This document shows, piece after piece, positions 34,816 through 48,735 of a DNA stretch of 64,000 nucleotides. This DNA is from Owenia fusiformis (Eukaryota > Annelida > Polychaeta > Sabellida > Oweniidae): assembly GCA_903813345.2 (NCBI GenBank), contig CAIIXF020000012.1, positions 19,043,520-19,107,519 of the forward strand. The letters are read 5' to 3'. The translations under genes were made by a program, and so were the position numbers. Under the pieces are notes generated by a model. It searched no databases. It saw nothing but the letters and a program-made list of their open reading frames with translations, and was not told where the DNA came from. Within the stretch, counting starts at the first letter, position 1. Each line of letters starts with the position of its first letter.

Positions 34816-37800
34816 TCGTTGACCAATACTTACTCAGTAATGATTCAATTTTAAAGTTGACTTCAAGTACTACTCCAGATCTAAATTTTGAAGGTCTGAA
34901 GTCTTGTGTTCATTTTAGCTACAGTTGTAGATTGAAGGGTCTTCTCTTTTGGGTTTTCGTGTTAAAATTGTGGGCTTAGTTTCGGGGGTTTCTTTCTTTT
35001 TAATTGAACCATCGCTGATCTTTTCCTTAAATGTACTTCCAGGTGCAGTCTTTTTTCCTTGGAGAGAACAAAAAGAACCACAAATGGAAAACCACAGAGA
35101 ATCTACAATTGGTGCTACCTACATGTATCTGCAGCATTTTTATCTACATACCTCTTGCCTTGGAGAGAACAAAAAGAAACACGAAAGGAAAACCACAGAG
35201 AATCTACAATTTGTGCTACCTATCTGCAGCATTTATATCTAAATACCATCTTGTTAAAGGTACTGTACACATAATCAGTTCTATTATTTGATGATTTTGC
35301 TCTCTGGTACAGTACGGATATTCAACGACACATATTTCACTTGTTGGGATTCTAATCCCATTGCTGGCACATGTATGTTTGGCAAACATATTTTCTAAGA
35401 AATACACTCAATGATGACTGCCTTGATTTCACTTAATGTACAAATGTACCATGAAGCCATGTTTCATTATTTTCACATGTGGTCTGTGATAGCTGCCTGA
35501 ATCATTCCTACTTCACATTGGGCCAAATCAAGATGGCAACTGCTTTGAAAAACGAAACACCACATTTCAATTTATTCTTAAAGAATATACATATACTCCA
35601 CTATTCCATTTTCCTACAGAGTTACATCTGCCCAAGCAGTTAGTTGACTTGATGATGTAAATCTTGAGCCAGGAGGGGTACAAAGCTATAACAGATTTAC
35701 TAGAGTCAATGAGAGGAATGTCTTGGTATTCCCTCCTCCGCTTGTATTGGGGTGACTCAACCAAGTTGCATCCTTGTATTTTTCATTTTCTTATCTTGTA
35801 TCTTTCAGGTACAACTATGAGAGAGATGCAGCGAACACACCAAGTTAGGGCAACAGCTGGATCAGTTTTGCGACAACTTTAAGCCATCGGGTCCAGTCCA
35901 CGTAAACAGTATCATGGGCGAGAGGTGTTCGTGTTCCTGTCACCAAAGCACCAAAGTAAGTACATTTTTTTTATTCAATTATTACATCAGTTTAGTTCCT
36001 CTGTTTTCAGGTTCACTTTCAGCTTGGAGATGAGGAGCCCGATGACCAAGACACAACGGAGACAACAGCTGCGTGCCAACTAGGACTACAACCGACTTTC
36101 CTGCTACCTAAGTTAAGTATTCCTTCCTGGTTTTGCATAGGGATAGGGGGGCGCCTCCCAGTTTGATATTTACTCGTGGACTTTTGTTGGCCGACCCATA
36201 TTTCTGGTGGAGGAACTTGGACTCTAAGGTAAAGTGGGAGGGTGGGTGGTTGGGTTTCCGGGGGGATAGAGTTCATGTTTCAAAATCAGAAATATGGAAG
36301 AATACTTGTTTATATCAAATTGGGAGAAATAAATTTTAACTTTTGTAATATTCTGTAAATTTTTAGTGTAGTGTAAAGTATAATGTAAAGTTTTATTTAA
36401 AGTTTTTATGTAAAGTTTTATGTAAAATAACAACTACACTACAACATGTTTTTATCTATTTGTAGCACAGATGGTGAAGTCCCTGCGAAAAGACGGTCCT
36501 GTTGAAATCACATTTTTCTCCATGAGGGTCGAGTTTCCAGGACTTACCGTAGATGTTGCATTTTGACCAGTTTTATCTCTTGCAATCAGTTGCATCCCAT
36601 TAGCAGGGGCTACTCCCAGTACTATTTCAGTTCTACTTTTAATTGGGGAGGCTTCAAGTCACTTCACTTTTTATTTAGTTGAGCTGTGGTCTTATAGATT
36701 TTAGCTTGGGTTACTTAATTCAAGTTTTGGGAAGGTATTCACTCCATAGTCTGTGTGTGGTGGGGGGCTACTTCCAGTACCGTTCCAGTTTAATTTCATG
36801 GGGGGGGGGTCTCAAGTCACCTTTTTATTGAGTTGGATTTGATGGATCGATGTGGGTCTTTTGATTGTGGACGTGGTTTTTGGGAAGTCATCACTCCAGT
36901 TATTTTTTCTTGGGGGGGGGGGGGGGGTGTCAAACAACCAGACAACCAACCAACCTACCTGACATCCAACCGACCAACCAATGACCCAATAGGCTTATTC
37001 TAATCAACCAACTTACTTACTAACCAACCAACTAACCAACCAGACAACCACCAGACCACCCAATAGGTTAAAACTAACCAACCAATTAACTAATTAATCA
37101 ACCAACTAACCAACACTCCACCCAACGAACAAAACGACCAACGAACCAGACAACCAACGAACCAGATGGCCAAGATCATGGATCTAGTGCTTAGTATTGT
37201 ATTGTATTGAATTGTATTGTATTGTATAGTTTTGTATTGTTTTGTATTGTATTGTATTTCGTTGACCAATACTTACTCAGTAATGATTCAATTTTAAAGT
37301 TGACTTCAAGTACTACTCCAGATCTAAATTTTGAAGGTCTGAAGTCTTGTGTTCATTTTAGCTACAGTTGTAGATTGAAGGGTCTTCTCTTTTGGGTTTT
37401 CGTGTTAAAATTGTGGGCTTAGTTTCGGGGGTTTCTTTCTTTTTAATTGAACCATCGCTGATCTTTTCCTTAAATGTACTTCCAGGTGCAGTCTTTTTTC
37501 CTTGGAGAGAACAAAAAGAACCACAAATGGAAAACCACAGAGAATCTACAATTGGTGCTACCTACATGTATCTGCAGCATTTTTATCTACATACCTCTTG
37601 CCTTGGAGAGAACAAAAAGAAACACGAAAGGAAAACCACAGAGAATCTACAATTTGTGCTACCTATCTGCAGCATTTATATCTAAATACCATCTTGTTAA
37701 AGGTACTGTACACATAATCAGTTCTATTATTTGATGATTTTGCTCTCTGGTACAGTACGGATATTCAACGACACATATTTCACTTGTTGGGATTCTAATC

Positions 37801-40800
37801 CCATTGCTGGCAAATGTATGTTTGGCAAACATATTTTCTAAGAAATACACTCAATGATGACTGCCTTGATTTCACTTAATGTACAAATGTACCATGAAGC
37901 CATGTTTCATTATTTTCACATGTGGTCTGTGATAGCTGCCTGAATCATTCCTACTTCACATTGGGCCAAATCAAGATGGCAACTGCTTTGAAAAACGAAA
38001 CACCACATTTCAATTTATTCTTAAAGAATATACATATACTCCACTATTCCATTTTCCTACAGAGTTACATCTGCCCAAGCAGTTAGTTGACTTGATGATG
38101 TAAATCTTGAGCCAGGAGGGGTACAAAGCTATAACAGATTTACTAGAGTCAATGAGAGGAATGTCTTGGTATTCCCTCCTCCGCTTGTATTGGGGTGACT
38201 CAACCAAGTTGCATCCTTGTATTTTTCATTTTCTTATCTTGTATCTTTCAGGTACAACTATGAGAGAGATGCAGCGAACACACCAAGTAAGGGCAACAGC
38301 TGGATCAGTTTTGCGACAACTTTAAGCCATCGGGTCCAGTCCACGTAAACAGTATCATGGGCGAGAGGTGTTCGTGTTCCTGTCACCAAAGCACCAAAGT
38401 AAGTACATTTTTTTTATTCAATTATTACATCAGTTTAGTTCCTCTGTTTTCAGGTTCACTTTCAGCTTGGAGATGAGGAGCCCGATGACCAAGACACAAC
38501 GGAGACAACAGCTGCGTGCCAACTAGGACTACAACCGACTTTCCTGCTACCTAAGTTAAGTATTCCTTCCTGGTTTTGCATAGGGATAGGGGGGCGCCTC
38601 CCAGTTTGATATTTACTCGTGGACTTTTGTTGGCCGACCCATATTTCTGGTGGAGGAACTTGGACTCTAAGGTAAAGTGGGAGGGTGGGTGGTTGGGTTT
38701 CCGGGGGGATAGAGTTCATGTTTCAAAATCAGAAATATGGAAGAATACTTGTTTTTATCAAATTGGGAGAAATAAATTTTAACTTTTGTAATATTCTGTA
38801 AATTTTTAATGTAGTGTAAAGTATAATGTAAAGTTTTATTTAAAGTTTTTATGTAAAGTTTTATGTAAAATAACAACTACACTACAACATGTTTTTATCT
38901 ATTTGTAGCACAGATGGTGAAGTCCCTGCGAAAAGACGGTCCTGTTGAAATCACATTTTTCTCCATGAGGGTCGAGTTTCCAGGACTTACCGTAGATGTT
39001 GCATTTTGACCAGTTTTATCTCTTGCAATCAGTTGCATCCCATTAGCAGGGGGCTACTCCCAGTACTATTTCAGTTCTACTTTTAATGGGGGAGGCCTCA
39101 AGTCACTTCACTTTTTTATTTAGTTTGAGCTGTGGTCTTATAGATTTTAGCTTGGGTTGCTTGATTCAAGTTTTGGGAAGGTATTCACTCCATAGTCTGT
39201 GTGTGGTGGGGGGCTACTTCCAGTACCATTCCAGTTTAATTTCATGGGGGGGTCTCAAGTCACCTTTTTATTGAGTTGGATTTGATGGATCGATGTGGGT
39301 CTTTTGATTGTGGACGTGGTTGTTTAATTCAAGTTTTTGGGAAGTCATCACTCCAGTTATTTTTTCTTGGGGGGGGGGGGGGGGGTGTCAAACAACCAGA
39401 CAACCAACCAACCTACCTGACATCCAACCGACCAACCAATGAACTAATCGGCTTATTCTAATCAACCAACTTACTTACTAACCAACCAACTAACCAACCA
39501 GACAACCACCAGACCACCCAATAGGTTAAAACTAACCAACCAATTAACTAATTAATCAACCAACTAACCAACACTCCACCCAACGAACCAAACAACCAAC
39601 GAACCAGACAACCAACGAACCAGATGGCCAAGATCATGGATCTAGTGCTTAGTATTGTATTGTATTGAATTGTATTGTATTGTATTGTATTGTATTGTAT
39701 TGTTTTGTATTGTTTTGTATTGTATTGTTTTGTATTGTATTGTATTTCGTTGACCAATACTTACTCAGTAATGATTCAATTTTAAAGTTGACTTCAAGTA
39801 CTACTCCAGATCTAAATTTTGAAGGTCTGAAGTCTTGTGTTCATTTTAGCTACAGTTGTAGATTGAAGGGTCTTTTCTTTTGGGTTTTTGTGTTAAAATT
39901 GTGGGCTTAGTTTCGGGGTTTTCTTTCTTTTTAATTGAACCATCGCTGATCTTTTCCTTAAATGTACTTTCAGGTGCAGTCTTTTTGCCTTGGAGAGAAC
40001 AAAAAGAACCACAAATGGAAAACCACAGTGAATCTACAATTGGTGCTACCTACATGTATCTGCAGCATTTTTATCTACATACCTCTTGCCTTGGAGAGAA
40101 CAAAAAGAAACACGAAAGGAAAACCACAGAGAATCTACAATTTGTGCTACCTATTGCAGCATTTATATCTACATACCATCTTGTTAAAGGTACTGTACAC
40201 ATAATCAGTTCTATCATTTGATGATTTTGCTCTCTGGTTCAGTACGGTTATTCAACAACGACACATTTTTCACTTGTTGGGATTCTAATCCCATTGCTGG
40301 CACATGTATGTTTGGCAAACATTTTTTCTAAGAAATACACTCAATGATGACTGCCTTGATTTCACTTAATGTACAAATGTACCATGAAGCCATGTTCCAT
40401 TATTTTCACATGTGGTCTGTGATAGCTGCCTGAATCATTCCTACTTCACATTGGGCCAAATCAAGATGGCAACTGCTTTGAAAAACGAAACACCACATTT
40501 CAATTTATTCTTAAAGAATATACATATACTCCACTATTCCATTCTTCCTACAGAGTTACATCTGCCCAAGCAGTTAGTTGACTTGATGATGTAAATCTTG
40601 AGCCAGGAGGGGTACAAGGCTATGACAGATTTACTAGAGTCAATGAGAGGAACGTCTTGGTATTCCCTCCTCCGCTTGTATTGGGGTGACTCGACCAAGT
40701 TGCATCCTTGTATTTTTCATTTTCTTATCTTGTATCTTTTAGGTACAACTATGAGAGAGATGCAGCGAACACACCAAGTTAGGGCGACAGCTGGATCAGT

Positions 40801-43339
40801 TTTGTGATACATGTAACTTTGAGCCATCAGGTCCAGTCCACGTAAACAGTATCATGGGCGAGAGGTGTTCGTGTTCCTGTCACCAAAGCACCAAAGTAAG
40901 TACATTTTTTTTATTCAATTATTACATCAGTTTAGTTCCTCTGTTTTCAGGTTCACTTTCAGCTTGGAGATGAGCAGCCCGATGACCAAGACACAACAGA
41001 GACAACAGCTGCGTGCCAACTAGGACTACAACCGACGTTCCTGCTACCTAAGTTAAGTATTCCTTCCTGGTTTTGCATAGGGATAGGGGGGCGCCTTCCA
41101 GTTTGATATTTACTCGTGAACTTTTGTTGGCCGACCCATATTTCTGATGGAGGAAATTGGACTCTAAGGTAAAGTGGGAGGGTGGGTGGTTGGGTTTCCG
41201 GGGGGATAGAGTTCATGTTTCAAAATCAGAAATATGGAAGTCTACTGGTTTATATCAAATTGGGAGAAATAAATTTTAACTTTTGTAATATTCTGTAAAT
41301 TTTTAGTGTAGTGTAAAGTATAATGTAAAGTTTTATTTAAAGTTTTTATGTAAAGTTTTATGTAAAGTAACAACTACTACAACATGTTTTTATCTATTTG
41401 TAGCACAGATGGTGAAGTCCCTGTGAAAAGACGGTCCTGTTGTAATCACATTTTTGTCCACGAGGGTCGAGTTTCCAGGACTTACCGTAGATGTTGCATT
41501 TTGACCAGTTTTATATCTCTTGCAATCAGTTGCATCCCATTAGCAGGGGGCTACTCTCAGTACTATTTCAGTTCTACTTTAAATGGGGGAGGCCTCAAGT
41601 CACTTCACTTTTTTATTTAGTTTGAGCTGTGGACTTATAGTTTTAGCTTGGGTTGCTTAATTCAAGTTTTTTGGGAAGGTATTCACTCCATAGTCTGTGT
41701 GTGGTGGGGGGCAACTTCCAGTACCGTTCCAGTTTAATTTCATGGGGGGGGGGGGTCTCAAGTCACCTTTTTATTGAGTTGGATTTGATGGAGCGATGTG
41801 GGTCTTTTGATTGTGGACGTGGTTGTTTAATTCAAGTTTTTGGGAAGTCATCACTCCAGTTATTTTTTCTTGGGGGGGGGGGGGGGGTGTCAAACAACCA
41901 GACAACCAACCAACCTACCTGACATCCTACCGACCAACCAATGACCCAATAGGCTTATTCTAATCAACCAACTTACTTACTAACCAACCAACTAACCAAC
42001 CAGACAACCACCAGACCACCCAATAGGTTAAAACTAACCAACCAATTAACTAATTAATCAACCAACTAACCAACACTCCACCCAACGAACCAAACAACCA
42101 ACGAACCAGACAACCAACGAACCAGATGGCCAAGATCATGGATCTAGTGCTTAGTATTGTATTGTATTGAATTGTATTGTATAGTTTTGTATTGTATTGT
42201 ATTGTTTTGTATTGTATTGTATTTCGTTGACCAATACTTACTCAGTAATGATTCAATTTTAAAGTTGACTTCAAGTACTACTCCAGATCTAAATTTTGAA
42301 GGTCTGAAGTCTTGTGTTCATTTTAGCTACAGTTGTAGATTGAAGGGTCTTTTCTTTTGGGTTTTCGTGTTAAAATTGTGGGCTTAGTTTCGGGGGTTTC
42401 TTTCTTTTTAATTGAACCATCGCTGATCTTTTCCTTAAATGTACTTCCAGGTGCAGTCTTTTTGCCTTGGAGAGAACAAAAAGAACCACAAATGGAAAAC
42501 CACAGAGAATCTACAATTGGTGCTACCTACATGTATCTGCAGCATTTTTATCCACATACCTCTTGCCTTGGAGAGAACAAAAAGAACAACAAAAGGAAAA
42601 CCACAGAGAATCTACAATTTGTGCTACCTATCTGCAGCATTTATATCTACATACCATCTTGTTAAAGGTACTGTAACACATAATCAGTTCTATCATTTGA
42701 TGATTTTGCTCTCTGGTTCAGTACGGTTATTCCACAACGACACATTTTTCAATTGTTAAGATTCTAATTCCATTGTTGGCACATGATTGTATGTTTGGTA
42801 AACATTTTTACATTGAATGATTACTTCCTTGATTTCATTGAATGTACAAATGTACCATGTAGCCATGTTTCTTTATTCTACATGTGGCCTGTCATGCTTG
42901 GCTGAATAATCATACCTACTGCACATTGGGCACTAGGATTCAGTACTAAAACTAGCGAATAGAAGTGTAAACCTCTCCTTGTAGTTCTCGCCAATAATTC
43001 CAAATAGGTCTTACTTCAGCTTTAATATCTTGTTTAAGAACCCCTATTCTATTTATTGAAAATTAAACATCCCCATGTTAAGTCACTGGTGCCCTTGCTG
43101 AAATTTTCATTGCTCAGAAGAACTCAAGTTGATCGAGTCTAAACAAGTAGATTCACGTGGGAGAGAATTGCTAGAATCCATTTTCAATAGTAATAGGGGT
43201 TCTTAAACAGGACATTTGGCTTGCTTCTTTAGTACCAAAACATCAAGGGGATTTCATGTAAATTTATACAAAAGTGATTTTACATATTGAAGAACGAATT
43301 GAAAAATAGAGCAATCAAAAATTAAATTATTGCTGATTG

Positions 43340-43450
43340 TTTTCCTTTTTATTTTCAGGCTCTTTCCTCTTACCTTGGACTTGAGAACATTTGTGCTACA
43401 TGTCTGCAGCATCTATTTTACATACTATCTTGCCATGCACTGCTTCAATT
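43340..43450 (+). repeat. Diverged fragment of the array's terminal block
   Basis: After an acceptor-like ttttcag, the words cttaccttggacttgagaac, tttgtgctacatgtctgcagc and acatactatcttg match the end block of the 2.44-kb units (ccttggagagaac.., tttgtgctacctatctgcagc, acataccatcttg) with many differences. It marks an older copy beyond the array edge. Confidence 0.6.
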
Positions 43451-45397
43451 GACAAAAGGATGATCGTGTTCATGCAGACTATCTAAAACTATAGAATTTA
43501 ATTTGTATCAATATTCGACATGCTAAATCCAGTTAATATATCCGGTCAATATATCTTACACATTGACCTCTGTAGCAGACGGCATAAATCAACCACGTGA
43601 CTTGATACATAGGACTTGTTACATCATATTCATGCTTGTTTTGCAATTAAAATATATAACTATATGTGTATTACTATGTTCATAAATTTTATTTAATGCT
43701 ACAGCCTCCATGTGTGCTCTTCTTCCTTAATGTTTCGATGTGAATGTACAAATGCAAAAAGTTATGAATATGTGCATTATCTATATTGATTATTGAATCA
43801 AAATGGGCACTATATAGATGTATTCCTTAAACCATAAATGAATAAAATGAGTAATTTTATATGGAGCGCGTTTATTTAAAATCAATTTATGAGAAATAAA
43901 TCCCATGATAAATTACATGCCAAACCCACAATCCGATAGTGTTTGAAAATGACATGAATGATGGATTTCATTAAATATTATATTATTGTGTACTCTAGCA
44001 ATTGTTATCTTTATTCAAAAATATGCAAAATTGAACCGATGTTCGAACAAAATGAGTAATCAGTCACACCGACGCTTGCTTGGAATCCAAGTAATTTTTT
44101 AAAATATGTCCTGCAACAAAACACCAGCAGCCTTAAAACTTAAAAATGCCTAAAATCCATTCCGTTATCAATTTTTATCAATTATGGACACTGCCCTATA
44201 CCAACAAGAACCAAGGATGAACAATGTACAGAGTGTCCAATAAATACGTTTTCCCCCCTCAACTTTAACATCGGACAAAAAGTTACATAACCTTTTGTCT
44301 GCATGATGTCTGAATTGTTCGTTAGCACCTAAAAACTTGGCTTCATGGAGTAAGAAGTTTCAGATGACTAGCTCAATGTTGTGCACGTTTTTGCACAAAC
44401 GTCTTTACTCTTGAAATCAATGGGGAACATATTTGGCACCCTGTAGATGTAGCATCCTTGATAGAATATTCACTCGACTAACAATTACAAGTCTTGATCG
44501 AAAAGGAAGTACTTCAGCGCTCCAATACTTACACGGATTGATGATACTGATGTAAGATTTAGTTAGAGACCAAAAGTAAGCCGCGGATCGACTTAATTCG
44601 ATTTCAAAGGTCACTATTAATCAGCTGTTCACTTCCCTGTTTGAGAGCCATAAGTTTCAAAATCTAACTTTTTGGCGGATCTGTGAAACCTTTAAAACAT
44701 TTTTAACCCCCTGTAAGAAGTTGTAGAACTATTTTGGGCGAGAAGAAATCAATGGCAAATTTAAAGCACGGGTAATATCAATTATATTTTGTACATTAGT
44801 ATCAGTATCATGAAATCCTTATGTTACATTGTAATTTAATCTTACGGATGACGGCTCAGGCTAGAAAATGCTGATTCAGCATATTTCCTTATTTCAGAGT
44901 CTGAATTTGAAGTTTGTTCGAAACTATTCAATAGCACACTTATAGATGGACCAAACAATTAGCAATGTGTGAAAAAGAACGAATGGCTATAGACACCCCT
45001 GGGGTCACTTAACATTTTTTGAAAAATGCCATGTCATTAATTTCCTTGATATGTAGGATCAAATTGTAGATAAATATGTATATTTATAAGAAATAGCGAT
45101 AAAAACATTCAAGACCACTGATATAAGTATATTTTGGTTGATTTGGGAGGTACGTATCACTTCTTGTGAAAATGAGAATTTTTTATCGGTCTCAGAAAAT
45201 GTCACCAGAATGTATAAACCCAACTTGGCAAATGTCCCATTGTTTGATTGTGTCACTCTACACTCACATTGGATTAATATTTTGTATACATAAATAGTCC
45301 CTATTTCATTAGTCAATGAGTAGGGGTTAGTTATGTTTGCAACTGTGTTGACCTACTTATTTTTAGAGAGCGGAAGGTCATGAAAAACTTTTACTTT
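43451..45397. other. Intergenic AT-rich sequence
   Basis: No gene recognised. A lone tacagagtgtccaataaata near 44227 resembles the TIR ends of other elements but has no partner in view. Confidence 0.35.
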
Positions 45398-45515
45398 GTT
45401 CATATAACGCCTGATTCTTACCTAGAAAGTTATATGTAGTAAAGGAATAGTACTTCTAAGGTACTTTTTGAGATAACTAAAAATCTAGGTAAGGACCAGG
45501 CGTTGTGCCAAAAAG
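45398..45515. mobile_element. ~115-bp MITE-like inverted repeat
   Basis: Arms cataacgcctgattcttacctag and ctaggtaaggaccaggcgttgtg are inverted copies with a few mismatches around about 60 bp. Confidence 0.6.
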
Positions 45516-47094
45516 GAACTTTATGCAATTTTCAGCATGAAATAAAATGATGTCAGCCATTTTGAAAATCCTTAGAATGATTGTGACAATTTTGTTTTAT
45601 ATATTCAAGTATATCTTCTTATTTCATATTATCATTTCATGAACTAATATGTATGCTTGCACTGAAGCATGACCTCTAGAGAAGCATCTATTTTTACCAT
45701 GGCTCTAAACAACATAATAACATGTAATTCCTTTCTACACATTCATATAAATGTATATGCAAAATTGAGAAGATTGTTGTACCATTATTTAATCTTCACA
45801 TCACAGGCGTCATTTTTGTCAATGAATAATTTTATTATATTATCACAGTTCACTGGCTGATCATACCAATGTTCATATTTAGAAATCCAGCCCAACTTAA
45901 TTGTACAGAAGAAATATACTTTAAATCAGAATCAGTAGTCAGGAATTTGCTAATAACATGCCCAAAGCAAAGGGAACTGTATACACAGACGACAATCTTC
46001 AAGAAGATGGGAAATATACCATCATTGTTTAAAAGGAAACATGTAAAGTCCAGGGTAACATTTTAGAAATTGTTATATTTTATGTGAAATAATAAATTCA
46101 GTATTTCACTGCCACTTTAATGCAAACTGTATTTATGAGCAATTGCTCTCAAGATCAATAATATAATTGATTGATATGCATTTTTGACTTGTTAATTACT
46201 CCATGTGTTTTTTAATTTTGCCTCTTGTTCTTTCTCATTGTGATGTAAATTAAAAAACTCAATATTCTTTTCTGACACATTTTTGCAAACATTTTTGTAG
46301 ACAATTGATCTCAATAAAGTATAAAGAAGATCATCTTACAATGTAAATAACAATTTCTTTGCACATCTCGGTTTACACCGATTTCGTCGATGATATATCA
46401 CTGTATTAATTACATGTACATGTAAATATGTTTGTAAAAAGTACTACTCTGTTTAACTACAGGTAAATAAAGTAATAATAATAATATTCAATATTTTGTT
46501 GCATTTCGACTTGTTATATTTTATGTGTTTTCGAATGTTGCCCATTATGCTTTGTCACTATTACGTAAGATAAGAGGATCAATTAAGAAGTCCCAAATGA
46601 CTGTAAATAATGATTATTTTGATAATAGATAAAAAGAGTGACAATAATGATGTGAAAAGAGTGATTTTTCCTTCAAAAGGTCATTTTATACATGTTAATA
46701 GAATGACCTATATTTTGAAATATAAAGGTTAGAATGACCTAATTTTTGAGCCTGGTTATCAAACAAAGTCCCTTCTTTGATCTCCTGTACAATTTCTTCT
46801 AAATATTTGGGGGCTAATATAGGGTCTTAAAGACACCCGTCCTTTATGCCTAAACTCCACCTGTCATTCAAGTTTTCGTACGCTGATCGTGGAATGCCAC
46901 CCAGTGACCACCAACTGCCAAGCACCAACCACCAAACACAATCCACAAAAACTTGGATAATATAACAATATGTGGCGATCATATTAAAACACTTAAGAAG
47001 CGATATAATTTATACTTTGAAAACGATCTACAAACTACATATAATAGTTTATTATTAGCCACTTTTAACTATTTTATATGGTGGTGGTATCAAT
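45516..47094. other. Intergenic AT-rich sequence
   Basis: No supported gene. Short ORFs at 45669-45860 and 45869-46066 have no recognisable motif. Confidence 0.35.
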
Positions 47095-47315
47095 ACGTTT
47101 CACCCCCTGGACGTTTCACCCCTAGACTGTTCACCCCTTAGACGTTTCACCCCCTGGACATTTCACCCCCTAGATGGTTCACCCCCTGGACGTTTTACCC
47201 CCTGGATGTTTCACCCCCTAGACATTTCACCCCTAGACTTTTCATCCCTTAGACGTTTCACCCCTAGATGTTTCATCCCTTAGACATTTCACCCCCTAGA
47301 CATTTCACCCCCATA
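47095..47315. repeat. 18-bp minisatellite (gtttcaccccctagac)
   Basis: About 12-13 copies of a unit like gacgtttcaccccctg/ta, of 17-18 bp, with substitutions and small length changes. Confidence 0.85.
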
Positions 47316-47879
47316 TGCGGTCTGTGTATTGTATAATGTGATGGGTTGAGTTATTAGTGAATTTTGACTGAATTTACATGAGTACATGTATACTGATTAC
47401 TTTTCCAAGTAACATTGACTGGAAAGGTCATAGTGTATAAAACCACAACAATATTGGTACAAATAAGCGAACTGCTTTCAAGTGGACATGTTCATCTTAC
47501 CGTTAAATTGAATAACAAGCTGTTCGATTGGATTTGTGCATCTTGAACCTCTAAACATTGGAACATAACTTGTTATTTGTTAATTGCAACATCTTCAATA
47601 GAAACAATATATGTTTATGAAATCTTACTATCTAAAATTCACTGTACCTCATGCTTTTGAATCTAAATTTTCTGAAAATTGATGCTCATGTTTTTTTGCT
47701 TGTAATCTTAATAAGTCCAGTAATAAATAACAGTATGATCTAAAAAATGTTTTTTTTGTATTAACAGCAGAGTTAAGTTGTTCTTAATTAACCAATTTCT
47801 TGAAGAGCTGCAATAGATAGTTAATTAACTGGACCTCACTCCAAAACCCTGAAAACTGAATATGAAAAACAAGTGAATC

Positions 47880-47983
47880 GACTAGATGCGAGTAGAAATA
47901 ATCTTGATTAACGCCATTAAATATTCAAAAGTCAGTCAAAGTGATGTCATATTTGAAATCTACATGTAAAAGTACATCTAGAA
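47880..47983 (-). repeat. Dispersed repeat family R2, inverted copy
   Basis: Reverse complement of about 28010-28110 (gactagatgcgagtagaaa, gattaacgccattaaatatt, gaaatctacatgtaaaa). It runs directly into the fold-back element that follows. Confidence 0.7.
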
Positions 47984-48735
47984 AGGAGTGGTATTGATAT
48001 GGAGAACTGAATTCAACAATGTTTTTCTCTTAAACCAATCATTGAAAACATTTTGTAAAAAAACACGGTATTTTATGTAATGTTGACTGATTGACAACAG
48101 TTTAATGCGAAAATTATTTATAAATATTTTATATAACTGTTTTTGTTAACATTTTTTGTTTTCTTAGTGCAATTGTTTTTGCTCCTTTCTACCAATTCTT
48201 GAGAAATAAATAGAATGTCTTTCCGAACCAAATTGTTGGAACAAGATAGCATATACAACATGTTTTTAGACCTCTAGAATCTAGATCTCAATATTATAGT
48301 AATACAAAGGAATTTTTGGTTGATTTAAAAAAGTATTCAAAAAATTAAAACAAAATCCCCCAAAATAGATAAATATCAAGATAAACCTTTTATTTCATTA
48401 ACAAGATACTTTTTTAAAATCAACCAAAATTTCCTTTGTACAATTACAATATTGAGAGACCTAAACATGTTGTGTTTATGTCGTTTTGTTCCAATGAGGT
48501 TCGGAAAGATGTTTCATTTCACTCTGGAAACATGATACCAAGAACAAAACAAGTGTTTGATGTGTTTTCTAAAACAATATAGATAAAAGTATGTATATAT
48601 TTTTCAAATTATATTGTTACCATTGAAAAGATGACCATTAAATTGACGATGTGTTAAATTTTTAGATTTTTTATGACTGGTTTAAGAGAAACGTGTGTTC
48701 AAAAAGTTCTCCATATCGATACCACTCCTTTGGTT
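47981..48735. mobile_element. 755-bp near full-length fold-back element
   Basis: Ends aaaggagtggtattgatatg and atatcgataccactccttt are inverted copies. Pairing continues inward (ggagaact, tctcttaaacca, catctttccgaacc, caacatgtttttagacctc, caaaggaatttttggttgatt), so nearly all of the element is two arms meeting around 48360. No ORF. Confidence 0.8.

Larger units (their letters stand above)
33320..42930. repeat. Tandem array of four ~2.44-kb units
   Basis: Units start at about 33320, 35759, 38202 and 40696 (each at accaagttgcat..cttgtatttttc). Lengths are about 2439, 2443, 2494 and 2235 bp; the last is truncated at the 3' side. Units 2 and 3 are nearly identical, so the latest duplication is recent. 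Each unit contains exon-like blocks with consensus splice signals, an A/C-rich (aaccaacc) stretch, a (ttgta)n microsatellite, poly-G runs and an internal duplication of about 100 bp (ccttggagagaac.. twice). Differences between units are mostly in G-run and (ttgta)n length. Confidence 0.9.

Noticed and set aside
33579-36276. Pro-rich 85-codon minus-strand ORF recurring in each unit
   Set aside because: Antisense to the exon-like block and G-rich stretch; repeated only because the unit is repeated.
35031-42759. Repeated 71-113-codon ORFs in the tandem array (for example ERTKRTTNGKPQRIYN)
   Set aside because: Overlap in several frames over an internal duplication and simple repeats. No conserved domain, and frames are not maintained in preference to one another.
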